DNA from: Bacilli bacterium
GTDB taxonomy: Bacteria; Bacillota_I; Bacilli_A; RFN20; CAG-288
DNA length: 64,000 nt
Reading direction: 5' to 3'
Assembly: GCA_022652945.1 (NCBI GenBank)
Contig: JALCRV010000012.1
Span: forward strand, 1-64,000
Below, piece by piece: positions 52,934 to 61,835 of this stretch. Under the pieces are notes generated by a model. It saw only the letters and a list, made by a program, of their open reading frames with translations, was not told where the DNA came from and made no database searches. A program made the position numbers and the translations under genes. Position 1 is the first letter of the stretch. The number at the start of each line of letters is the position of its first letter.

Positions 52934-55369
52934 ATGAAGAGAATCGATTTAGATCGTGGTTGGCTTTATAATCCTGGTCCGGAATTTCCATTTTCTTTCG
53001 TGATGGGGGAAAAGGGCGAAGAAGTCAATTTACCTCACGACATGGGTATTTCCTACGATGTCACTCCTGAAGGCGTAAAATCATCCGGCTTTTATAAAGG
53101 AAGGATGGGCAGGTATACTAAATACCTCGATGTCTTACCGGAATGGGAGGATAAAGATGTCATCCTTTCGGTGGATGGAGCGTATAAGGATGCGGAGATC
53201 AATATCAACGGCAATCTCGCTATGATCCATCACTATGGATATGCACCTTTTACTGCCTCTTTAACTAAATATTTGAAAGAAGGCGAGAAGAATCGCTTGA
53301 TGATCTTTGTGAACAATTCTTCCCAGTATGATGGCCGCTGGTATACCGGAAGCGGGCTTAATAGACACGTCCAGCTTTTAATCGGGGAAAAGGTCCATCT
53401 TTCCGCTTATCCTATCTATGCGGTAACTGAAAGAGTAGAAGATGGCGCCGCATATCTTAATGTCTCAGCGGAAATTGAAAACCATACAGCGGAAGAAAGC
53501 CTAATGGGCTGCAAGATCCTTCTTTATAAGGATGGAGAGGAAAAAGCCTCGGGCTATTTTAAGACAGTAATTCCTCCTTTAGGTCAAAGGGGAGGCTTTG
53601 TCCGTTTAGAGGTCGCTAATCCGGCTATCTGGGATGTTGATCATCCTGAACTATATACGATTAAAGCGGTTTTAGATAACAATGACGAAGACGAGACTGT
53701 CTTCGGTATAAGGACGATTACTATCGATAGAAGAAACGGCTTAAAACTTAACGGAAAGAAAATAAAAATCAAAGGTGGCTGCGTCCATTGTGGAGCGGGG
53801 ATTCTAGGCGGAGTCGAAAGTTACGATAGTTGGTATTATCGCTTAAAGCAGCATAAAGATAACGGCTTCAATGCGATTAGGGCCTCGCATAATCCCTTCT
53901 CTAAGGATTTCATTTTAGCCTGTGATCGGCTGGGGCTTTTGGTCCTCGATGAAGCCTTTGATATGTGGAATATGCGCCAAGGCGATTTCGCTTCCGATTA
54001 TCATAAGGACTTCGCTGATCATTGGAAGGAAGACCTGACGGCTTTTATTAAAAGAGACCGCAGCCATCCTTCGGTCTTTATGTGGTCGGTCGGTAATGAG
54101 ATACCGGAAAGAAATGGTGTTTCTTCAGGCTATGAGGTCGGAGCTGAGTTAGTTGAGTACGTGCGTTTATTAGATCCGACCAGACCTGTCAATTCTTCTT
54201 TACCTGTGACTTTTAATGGCTTGGATGATTTCCAGACGAAGAGGATGATGGGCGCCTGGTTTGAAGATATGAAGAAAGGCTTTAAGGCTAATCCGGAGGG
54301 GTTAGTTGTTTCCTTAGATAATTCTTATTCGATGGAAATCTACGGGCCTTTAAACGAGCCTTTTGCTTCTCAGCTTGATGTCTGCGGTTATAACTATGTC
54401 GATTACCGCTACGAAAAAGACGGAAAAGACTATCCTACTCGGATTATCTGTGGCACTGAGTCCTATCCTAGAGACTTTTATAATATCTGGAAAAGAGTTA
54501 ATGAGTTCGCTTATGTTATCGGGGACTTTACTTGGACGAGCCAGGACTATATCGGAGAAGCTGGTTTAGGGATTAGCGCTTATCTAAGTGAAGAAGAGGC
54601 GAAGAAACTTCCTCCGATGAGAGGAATTCCTGTCGAATATCCTTGGAGAACAGCTTTCTGTGGAGACTTTGATCTCTGCTCTGAAAAGACCCTGCAACTT
54701 AATTACCGCAAGGTGGTCTGGGGAGATAAGAACACCTATATTTATGTGCATAATCCCGCTAATATCGGTAAGGTTGAAGTCCTGGCTACCTACGGCTGGC
54801 CGGAAGAATACCATTACTGGACCTTTAAAGGCTATGAAGGGAAAAAGATCATCGTTGATGTTTTCTCAAACGGAGAAGAAGTCGAACTTTTGATAAACGG
54901 GATCAGCCAAGGCAAGGTAAAGCCTTCGAGAGATATCGCAAGATTTGAAGTTACTTATCTGGCGGGAAATGTTGAAGCTATCAGCTATAAAAACGGCAAA
55001 AAGATTTCCCAAGACAAGATTGAGACCATCGGGACTAAACGGTTTATTCGTTTAGCGTCCAATGTCTCTTCTTTAAAATCCGATGGGCAGTCTTTAGCTT
55101 TCATTAAAGCGGAAATCGTCGATGAAAAAGGAAGGGCAGTCCTCCTTGAGGATTTAAAAGCCCAGGCTTCTTTTGAAGGGCAAGGGAAGCTTTTGGCCTT
55201 CGGGAATGGTCGGCCGAAAACCGCGGAGAATTATACCAAGATGGAATTTACTTCTTATCTGGGTTATTGGCAGTTAATCGTCCGGGCAGGATACGAAAAA
55301 GGAATGGCAAAAGTCACTATAAAAGCCGAGGGTCTAGAGGAAGAAAGTTTGACCTTACCGATTATCTAA
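52934..55369 (+). CDS. GH2 glycosidase, beta-galactosidase-like, long form
   Basis: An 811-residue cytoplasmic GH2 enzyme. N-terminal sandwich (RIDLDRGWLYNPG), then the Ig-like and barrel domains; the acid/base Glu lies in WSVGNEIPERNG and the nucleophile Glu in IICGTESYPRDF. Downstream beta domains (NPANIGKVEVLATYGWPEEY, VDEKGRAVLLEDL) match the DUF4982/C-terminal Ig modules of beta-galactosidase-like GH2. AAGGAGG precedes the ATG. Divergent from the GH106-GH43 operon. Substrate specificity is not clear. Confidence 0.85.
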   Translation: MKRIDLDRGWLYNPGPEFPFSFVMGEKGEEVNLPHDMGISYDVTPEGVKSSGFYKGRMGRYTKYLDVLPEWEDKDVILSVDGAYKDAEININGNLAMIHHYGYAPFTASLTKYLKEGEKNRLMIFVNNSSQYDGRWYTGSGLNRHVQLLIGEKVHLSAYPIYAVTERVEDGAAYLNVSAEIENHTAEESLMGCKILLYKDGEEKASGYFKTVIPPLGQRGGFVRLEVANPAIWDVDHPELYTIKAVLDNNDEDETVFGIRTITIDRRNGLKLNGKKIKIKGGCVHCGAGILGGVESYDSWYYRLKQHKDNGFNAIRASHNPFSKDFILACDRLGLLVLDEAFDMWNMRQGDFASDYHKDFADHWKEDLTAFIKRDRSHPSVFMWSVGNEIPERNGVSSGYEVGAELVEYVRLLDPTRPVNSSLPVTFNGLDDFQTKRMMGAWFEDMKKGFKANPEGLVVSLDNSYSMEIYGPLNEPFASQLDVCGYNYVDYRYEKDGKDYPTRIICGTESYPRDFYNIWKRVNEFAYVIGDFTWTSQDYIGEAGLGISAYLSEEEAKKLPPMRGIPVEYPWRTAFCGDFDLCSEKTLQLNYRKVVWGDKNTYIYVHNPANIGKVEVLATYGWPEEYHYWTFKGYEGKKIIVDVFSNGEEVELLINGISQGKVKPSRDIARFEVTYLAGNVEAISYKNGKKISQDKIETIGTKRFIRLASNVSSLKSDGQSLAFIKAEIVDEKGRAVLLEDLKAQASFEGQGKLLAFGNGRPKTAENYTKMEFTSYLGYWQLIVRAGYEKGMAKVTIKAEGLEEESLTLPII

Positions 55370-55372
55370 AAC

Positions 55373-55386
55373 TGTAAGCGCTTAAT
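55373..55386 (+). promoter_or_regulatory. cre site (CcpA) upstream of binding lipoprotein 4
   Basis: TGTAAGCGCTTAAT, close to the cre consensus with a central AGCGCT, directly after the GH2 stop codon and 13 bp before the AraC-type operator box. Confidence 0.65.
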
Positions 55387-55398
55387 TAGTATAAGTCT

Positions 55399-55452
55399 TT
55401 GCAATTTATATACGGTTGTTTGCAACAACCATCCCTTTCGTCTTGTTAGGAT
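55399..55452 (+). promoter_or_regulatory. Two-box AraC-type operator and promoter of binding lipoprotein 4
   Basis: TTGCAA at 55399 and 55420 (21 bp apart); -10 TAGGAT at 55447, 27 bp from box 2. Confidence 0.6.
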
Positions 55453-55482
55453 AAAACCAGATAAGATGAAAGGAAGGTAGTT

Positions 55483-57315
55483 ATGATGAAAACAAAAAGG
55501 CTGATTTCTTCTTTATTAGCGGTCTTAGTCGCTATTCCAGCTTTAACCGGCTGCGGAGGGGAGACCTCTTCACAAGCTGTTAGCCAAGGTGGGATTACTC
55601 CTGAAGACAAGAGAACCTTTACTTATTGGATCGGTCAAGGAGACACCAACTATAACGGATACGATGTTAATCCGGCTATAAATTTGACGACTAATTATAT
55701 GAAATGGGGTGCTTCTCAGCAGAAGATTACGGTTAATTTCACCGTTCCGCCGACTGGGCAAGCCGCCAGCAACTTAACAACGATGCTGGGGACTGGAGAT
55801 TACACCGATGTGATCGAAGCGACTCAGGCCCCTAACGGTGTCAGAGCTCTTTACGACGAAGGCATCGCCATGGATCTTACTCCTTATGTCGATAAGTACA
55901 TGCCGAACTATAAAAAATGGTTGGCCTCTCATCCGGAGTACGCAAAGACCGCCACAAATGATGTCGATGGAGAAAAGAAGTACATTCAGATTTACTCTTA
56001 CCATGATACAGTGGATCCGGTCTGGGGTTACCAGTATCGCCGTGATTGGGTGGCTAAATACGGTAAGAACCCGACCACCGGAGCTTCCTTTACGGGTGGA
56101 TATGATGCTAACAAAGTCTGGACTGATGATGTGATTTTCCCTTCGGGTGGTTCGGATCCTATCTATATCTCCGACTGGGAATGGATGTTCCCGATTTTCG
56201 AAGAAGCTAGAAAAGCGGAAGGCATCAGCGATGGTTATGATATTTCGCTTTATTACCCTGGATTTTTTGAGCCGGGCGATTTAGTTGATGCTTTCGGTGG
56301 GCATGGTCCGATGTTCTATAACGATGATGGGACGGTTAAGTTCGGAGGCACTTCCGATGGGTTCCGTACCTATCTTAAGGCGATGAATAACTGGTATAAC
56401 AAAGGTTGGCTCGACAAAAAGTTCTCTGAGCATTCATCCGATATGTACTGGACTCTTGATACGACGAAAGTCCATTCCGGAAAGATTGGTATGTGGTACG
56501 GTCAGCAAGGATGCGTCGGCGATTTGCTCGATATTTCTGAAGGGAAACCTAACTCTTCGGAAAATGGATATACCAACGGTATCTGCGTCTACGGTGCTAG
56601 ACAGCCTATTAACAATACTTACGGGAGCGATGCGGAGAAGAATGTCACCCCTTATAATTTCTATGCGACTTCTCTTGAATATTCTTCTTATATTGTCACC
56701 AACAAGGCGCAGGATAAAGATCTTGATGTCCTCTTCTCCTGGATGGATTATTTCTATTCTGATGCAGGAGCTTTGCTTTCCGGAGTCGGTCTATCTAAAG
56801 AGGAATACGAACTGACCAAAGATCCTTACTATACGAAATTCGGCTACACCGAAGGAGCGTGGTATTACTGTGATTCAAATGGCGAAAAATGGGTTGAAGG
56901 AACATCCAAAGGAGACAAGATGTGGAGATTCGTCGAAGGATTAGCTGATGATACAAACGTTAAGAATGCTCTATGTGGTAACCGTGTGGCTAATAGACAA
57001 CTAGGGACCAGCAAGCAGTATCTGACTTGGTCTAAGACATATCAGCATGCCGTCGATGAATGGAAGGCTTACGATGCAAAAGGCAATTTCCACGGTTCCT
57101 TAACTTCGCAGGTTTCTTCTGAGAAGGCCTTGGAGAACTCGAATATCTTAACGAAAGTCAGAGACTTCATGAATACTAGAACCCCTGATTTCATCTCCGG
57201 AGTTAAGAATATCAGCGATGATACCTCGTGGAACGGATATTGCGCTACTCTTGGAAAGTACAAATACACGAATTATGTAGCGAATGTCCAAGAAGTCGTT
57301 GATCTATTTAAATAG
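55483..57315 (+). CDS. LplA-like sugar ABC transporter binding lipoprotein (4 of 5)
   Basis: A 610-residue paralogue with lipobox LTGC, WGYQYRRDWVAKYGKNPTTG, ISDWEWMFPIF, CVYGARQPINNTYG and FISGVKNISDDTSWNGYCAT. Closest to copies 3 and 5. It follows the GH2 gene at 52934 but has its own cre site and operator. AAAGGAAGG precedes the ATG. Its ligand may be a substrate of the neighbouring glycosidases; this is inferred from position. Confidence 0.82.
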   Translation: MMKTKRLISSLLAVLVAIPALTGCGGETSSQAVSQGGITPEDKRTFTYWIGQGDTNYNGYDVNPAINLTTNYMKWGASQQKITVNFTVPPTGQAASNLTTMLGTGDYTDVIEATQAPNGVRALYDEGIAMDLTPYVDKYMPNYKKWLASHPEYAKTATNDVDGEKKYIQIYSYHDTVDPVWGYQYRRDWVAKYGKNPTTGASFTGGYDANKVWTDDVIFPSGGSDPIYISDWEWMFPIFEEARKAEGISDGYDISLYYPGFFEPGDLVDAFGGHGPMFYNDDGTVKFGGTSDGFRTYLKAMNNWYNKGWLDKKFSEHSSDMYWTLDTTKVHSGKIGMWYGQQGCVGDLLDISEGKPNSSENGYTNGICVYGARQPINNTYGSDAEKNVTPYNFYATSLEYSSYIVTNKAQDKDLDVLFSWMDYFYSDAGALLSGVGLSKEEYELTKDPYYTKFGYTEGAWYYCDSNGEKWVEGTSKGDKMWRFVEGLADDTNVKNALCGNRVANRQLGTSKQYLTWSKTYQHAVDEWKAYDAKGNFHGSLTSQVSSEKALENSNILTKVRDFMNTRTPDFISGVKNISDDTSWNGYCATLGKYKYTNYVANVQEVVDLFK

Positions 57316-57351
57316 ACGAATCAGATAAGACTTAAAACTGTTGCTCGAGTT

Positions 57352-57418
57352 CATGATGTGTACTTCTCCTTTCGGCACTTCATTGTGCCGGGGGCTTAGG
57401 GGTACACATCATTTTTTT
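57352..57418 (+). terminator. Long terminator after binding lipoprotein 4
   Basis: An 11-bp outer stem ATGATGTGTAC/GTACACATCAT encloses an inner CGGCAC/GTGCCG hairpin and is followed by seven T. The size and inner hairpin are unusual for a simple terminator. Confidence 0.8.
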
Positions 57419-57486
57419 ATTGCTTAATAGGATGAAGAATAATAAAATATATCTATAACTTATTGCGGAAAGGCTTATTTAAAGCC

Positions 57487-58335
57487 ATGAAAAAAGTGAA
57501 TTATTTAATGATTCTTTCTTTAGTCGGCGTTGTCTGTTTAGGCAGTTGTGGCGTGGAAACTTCCATTACTCCTAAAGAAGCAAGGGAGAAGGTTCTTGCT
57601 ATTCTAAATAAACAGGACTCGCCTGATTTTGTGCAGCCTCAAAAATTTACGTTCACTTTCAAAAATGACGAAAAAAATACCATCCCAGCTGTCTCAGGTA
57701 ATACAACAATCGATAATAAGATTCTCTTCGATGGTGAAAGCCACTACTATTATTATGAAAAATACATTAAAAGAGAAAATAACATACAAATCTCGCTTAA
57801 GGACAAAGAGAGTACTAGGGAAATTATTTATTTAGATGGGATGAATTTAGTCACAAAGATCAGCAATGACGAGGCCGATTTCACTGTTAGCAGCAGCTCT
57901 AATGCTACTGAAGAACAAGCTGTAGATGCCTTTAATAAAGCCATGTCTTCGCGGTTAAAAGATGGGCTTTATTCGATTTTTAGCGCTTATATTGGTAGTG
58001 TGCTCTCGTTTGCAGGCGCCGCCGCTAGCCTTTTATCAAGTTCTTCATCGTCTGAAGCAAATTCAGGCTCTGAATCACCTCATAAATTCTTTTTCTCTTC
58101 TAAAGGCGATGGGAACCTCACTGCGGTTAATTCATTTGATGTTAGCGATCAGGAAGTGATTGATTCTGTATCCCACACTATTGCCGTAAGCGGAACTAAT
58201 ACATTTGTTTTTGATAATTATCTTTTCTCAAAGCATGTAATAGATGAAACGGAAAAGTTTGATGACACAGGCACTTGTAAGGAAAAATCAACTGAAGAGA
58301 TACAATGGGGAACTTGCGATACTAGCGTTAAGTAA
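57487..58335 (+). CDS. Lipoprotein of unknown function
   Basis: A 282-residue lipoprotein with lipobox LGSC near residue 20. The mature part has charged and Tyr-rich segments, a hydrophobic Ala/Ser-rich stretch near 175-195 (AGAAASLLSSSSSSE), and no recognised family. Its start is the ATG at 57487; no strong ribosome site is seen and an in-frame TTG at 57463 is less likely. It converges with the regulator at 58404. Confidence 0.55.
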   Translation: MKKVNYLMILSLVGVVCLGSCGVETSITPKEAREKVLAILNKQDSPDFVQPQKFTFTFKNDEKNTIPAVSGNTTIDNKILFDGESHYYYYEKYIKRENNIQISLKDKESTREIIYLDGMNLVTKISNDEADFTVSSSSNATEEQAVDAFNKAMSSRLKDGLYSIFSAYIGSVLSFAGAAASLLSSSSSSEANSGSESPHKFFFSSKGDGNLTAVNSFDVSDQEVIDSVSHTIAVSGTNTFVFDNYLFSKHVIDETEKFDDTGTCKEKSTEEIQWGTCDTSVK

Positions 58336-58403
58336 ATAACGATATAGGAACGACAAATTTCCTGTTAGTGTTCTTTCACCTTCTTTTTTTGCTGACTGAA
58401 GGT

Positions 58404-59612
58404 TTAATTTTGCTTTTGCTCGTTCTCTTTTCGGCGATAATCTAAAGGCGTCATACCGGTTATTTCCTTAAACACGTTTTGGAAATAAGATTGGGAAGAG
58501 AAAGAAAGGTAGTTCGAGATATCCGCTAAGGCTTTAGTGGTCATTTTCAGTAAACGCTTAGCTTCTTCGACCTTCATACGAGAAATAAATGGCAGGAATC
58601 GTTCGCCGGTTTCCTTATGGAAATTAGATGAAAGATAGCTCGGGGAAATATGGAAAGCCTCGGCGACATCTTTGGTCGTTATCTTTTCACGGATATGCTC
58701 GTTGACAAATCGTTGGGCACGGTTAACAATCGGGTTGCCGGTAGAATTGTTTTTCGCTTGCCCGACCCGGGTACAAAGATCAATCAAAAAACGATATTGG
58801 ATTTCCTGCATTTGGCTGATGGTTTCCGCATCTTCGATTTTCTGAATATACATATCGTTCAAAATGTAATCAGTTGTGATATCTAACCCTGCATCCACGG
58901 CCGCGCGGCAGAGAATCGCAATAGAAGAAATACAACGGTCTTTATAAGAGCGCTCAGCGCTTAAAGACATCAGTATGGTCCGGCTCTTATAGGTGTAAGG
59001 GAAGTATTCTTTGAGCTTTTCTGGTTGGCCAGCTTGGATAAAGGTGACTTGGCGGTCTTCAAAGTAACGACAGAATTCAGCTCCTTCCATCTCTTCTTTT
59101 GCTATTAGCTCGGCGCTTTGGTCGTAGGAAGAAGCAAGGCTTTCGCTAATATTTATTTGTGGGATGACAGTTAGATCTACACCTTCAAGATCATGATTGA
59201 CAGAAACGTAGAAAGAAACGATCGCGCCACGGAAATCGTAAAGATTATAAGAGGAGGTAATTTTAAGTCTCTTATATAGCTCGTTCTTTTTGTCAGTCGG
59301 CAGATTTATTTCCTTGGCGATTCTTTCCGCTAGATTCATCGAAGATTTTTCTAACATGATCGGTCCGAAGATAGCGGTGTAAGTAGTGCCTTTATTTCTG
59401 ACGACTCCGAAAGCTAGAAGGGAATCGGTGACATAGAGACATTGATTTTCAGGAAGGCTTAATAATTTGCCCGCATAGTAAGGAACTAAAGAAAAGCCGC
59501 TTTCAGGCGTATGATATTGCTCTTCTTTTGTTTTTCCGTTATATATGGTGACTTCAAAAGAAACGGTTGAAGTATTACTTAACGCTAGCCATTTGAAAAT
59601 TTTTATATCCAT
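58404..59612 (-). CDS. AraC-family regulator with shared N-terminal domain (copy 5), divergent from a binding lipoprotein
   Basis: A 402-residue regulator: N-terminal motif FGVVRNKGTTYTAIFGPI, linker EEMEGAEFCRYFEDRQVTFI (as in copy 1), middle block RAAVDAGLDITTDYILNDMYI and double HTH ending FSSQSYFQNVFKEITGMTP. It is divergent from binding lipoprotein 5 across about 230 bp. The linker is closest to copy 1, so copies 1 and 5 form one subgroup. Confidence 0.85.
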   Translation of the reverse strand: MDIKIFKWLALSNTSTVSFEVTIYNGKTKEEQYHTPESGFSLVPYYAGKLLSLPENQCLYVTDSLLAFGVVRNKGTTYTAIFGPIMLEKSSMNLAERIAKEINLPTDKKNELYKRLKITSSYNLYDFRGAIVSFYVSVNHDLEGVDLTVIPQINISESLASSYDQSAELIAKEEMEGAEFCRYFEDRQVTFIQAGQPEKLKEYFPYTYKSRTILMSLSAERSYKDRCISSIAILCRAAVDAGLDITTDYILNDMYIQKIEDAETISQMQEIQYRFLIDLCTRVGQAKNNSTGNPIVNRAQRFVNEHIREKITTKDVAEAFHISPSYLSSNFHKETGERFLPFISRMKVEEAKRLLKMTTKALADISNYLSFSSQSYFQNVFKEITGMTPLDYRRKENEQKQN

Positions 59613-59774
59613 TTTGTAAAACTAAAAACCTTTCTGAGTCACGTATATTATAATACATTTCAACTTTTATATATTATCTAAGAAAAAAGGCCTGTATTAC
59701 TTGATGTTTCTCTATAAGCATCAAAATATGTAACGCCTTTCTTTTAATACTTTACTATAAATAATGGTCATTTT

Positions 59775-59807
59775 TTACAATACCATCATTCTTCTTTGAC
59801 GTATCTT
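59775..59807 (+). promoter_or_regulatory. AraC-type operator half and promoter of binding lipoprotein 5
   Basis: TTACAATA at 59775 and -10-like TATCTT at 59802, again 27 bp apart. The upstream box is degenerate (TTACTATAA at 59752). A cre-like TGAAAACGTTA lies at about 59819. Confidence 0.45.
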
Positions 59808-59842
59808 GATGGCAATGATGAAAACGTTAGGAGGACTTAACA

Positions 59843-61672
59843 ATGTTTTCAAAAAATAAGATGGCGAAAGTAGTGCTGGTGTCGCTTTTCTCTTTAGGGG
59901 CTTTAAGCGGATGCGGAGCAAGCTCTGGCTCAGAGAATAGCTCAACGGCGGGGGAAACCAGCGAGACTTTCTCTTACTATCAGGCGGTTGGGGAATCCAC
60001 TAATGAATATTCCAACTATTCCGATAACCCTTCAATTAGATACCTGACAAAGTACATGAAATGGGGCAAGAACAAAGACGTCAACATCAACTTTGATTTT
60101 TCTGCTCCGGCAACTGGAGCTTCTTCCGATGTTATCAATACGATGATTGCTTCCGGTGATTATACCGATATCATGGATACCACCGGTTGCTCGACTTCAG
60201 TGGCTGATCTTTATGCCGATGGAGTCGCCTTAGATTTAACCGATATGGTTAAAGAATACATGCCCAACTATCTAGCTTGGCTGGATAAACATGAAGAATA
60301 TAAGAAGGTTTGTTTTACTAAGGTAAACGGCGAAGAAAAGATTTTAAAGATTTGCGACATGAATGATTCTGCTGACCCCTGGGGTGGATTTAATTACCGA
60401 AGAGATTGGCTTGTTAAATATGGAGCAAATCCGACCACTAAAGCCGCTTTCACCGGCGGGTGGAAAGACGGAGTCTGGACGGATGATGTGGTTTTTCCTT
60501 CGGGTGAAAAGGATCCTATTTATGTCTCCGACTGGGAATGGATGTTCGGAATCTTTAAGACTGCTTTAACTGATCAAGGGATTTCTGATGGTTACGCTTT
60601 CCAGATTCCGTATAACGGTTCCTGGGGGACTGGTGATGTTATCGATTCTTTCGGGGCGGGTCCGAGTTTCTATCTTGACCAAGATAAAAAGACGATGAAG
60701 TTCGGTGCGACTTCCGAGGCTAGCCGCGAATATCTGAAGCTAGTCAATAAATGGTATAAAGCCGGTTATATTGATACGAAATTTGCTGAGCATTCCACAG
60801 ATATGTTCTATTCGGTCGATACAACCAAAGTCAGCAATGGCAAGGTTGGAATGTGGTACGGTCTGCTTCACCAGTGCGATAATGGAATGGATCTTTCTAG
60901 TGGTAAGGAAAACAGTTCCGTGAACGGATATACCAATGGAATCTGCGTCTTTTCCGCTAGGCAACCGATTAATAACAGTTTTGGTGCAACTTCGATGCAG
61001 AATATCACTCCGTTCTTCTTTTATGAATTAGGTCTGATTAATGTCAACATCATTATTACTTCTAAAGCTCAGGGGAAGAATATTCCTGCTTTGCTGACAC
61101 TTTTGGATTACCTTTACTCGGATGAAGGGGCTTTTCTTTCCACGATTGGACTATCCAAGGAGCAATATGAGATCTCTCAAGATCCGGTCTATAAAAAACT
61201 TGGGCTGACCGAAGGAGCGTGGTATTACTGTGATGAACAGGGTATTCCTTGGGTTGAAGGGACTTCGACTGGTAAAAAGATGTGGAGAGAACAGCAATTG
61301 CTTCTTGATGATGAAGGTTTAAGAGGCAGAATGTTCGGTAACCGCTTCATGGGAAGACGTTTAGGCAACGGGAATAAATTTGTCCATAAGAGTGCTACTT
61401 ATCTTCATTCGCTTTCTGAAGTGAGCATGTTTGATTCTAATTTTGCGATGTTCTATGCCGCTGAGCAATCTTTAGCGGGCGATGATGCTTTCTCCTTTGG
61501 TAAAATCAATACTTCCATCAATGACTTCATGAGTAAAAATTGCCCGAAATTCGTCAATGGTGTTATGGATATCAATAATGATGCAACCTGGAACAGTTAC
61601 TGCCAAGCCTTGAATAAATATAAGCCTGATACTGGAGTTTCGATTCTGCAGAACTGCTACGATAATATGTAG
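59843..61672 (+). CDS. LplA-like sugar ABC transporter binding lipoprotein (5 of 5)
   Basis: A 609-residue paralogue with lipobox LSGC, GGFNYRRDWLVKYGANPTTK, VSDWEWMFGIF, CVFSARQPINNSFG and FVNGVMDINNDATWNSYCQA. It ends with a short Asn-Met. GGAGGA precedes the ATG. Divergent from AraC copy 5, which is its likely regulator. Confidence 0.82.
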   Translation: MFSKNKMAKVVLVSLFSLGALSGCGASSGSENSSTAGETSETFSYYQAVGESTNEYSNYSDNPSIRYLTKYMKWGKNKDVNINFDFSAPATGASSDVINTMIASGDYTDIMDTTGCSTSVADLYADGVALDLTDMVKEYMPNYLAWLDKHEEYKKVCFTKVNGEEKILKICDMNDSADPWGGFNYRRDWLVKYGANPTTKAAFTGGWKDGVWTDDVVFPSGEKDPIYVSDWEWMFGIFKTALTDQGISDGYAFQIPYNGSWGTGDVIDSFGAGPSFYLDQDKKTMKFGATSEASREYLKLVNKWYKAGYIDTKFAEHSTDMFYSVDTTKVSNGKVGMWYGLLHQCDNGMDLSSGKENSSVNGYTNGICVFSARQPINNSFGATSMQNITPFFFYELGLINVNIIITSKAQGKNIPALLTLLDYLYSDEGAFLSTIGLSKEQYEISQDPVYKKLGLTEGAWYYCDEQGIPWVEGTSTGKKMWREQQLLLDDEGLRGRMFGNRFMGRRLGNGNKFVHKSATYLHSLSEVSMFDSNFAMFYAAEQSLAGDDAFSFGKINTSINDFMSKNCPKFVNGVMDINNDATWNSYCQALNKYKPDTGVSILQNCYDNM

Positions 61673-61709
61673 ATTGCCAGTCTTTTCAAGCGTTATTGCA
61701 TATCTGATT

Positions 61710-61737
61710 GATGCCTCTTTACGGGGCATCTTTTTTG
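61710..61737 (+). terminator. Terminator after binding lipoprotein 5
   Basis: GATGCC/GGCATC stem (with a C-G extension) followed by six T. Confidence 0.82.
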
Positions 61738-61835
61738 TATTAATAAAATAAACATCATATTTTAGGCTTCTTTTCTTGTGCCTCGATGATAAATAAACAC
61801 TTTGTGAACTCGAATATTTGCTAAAATACCATTGT

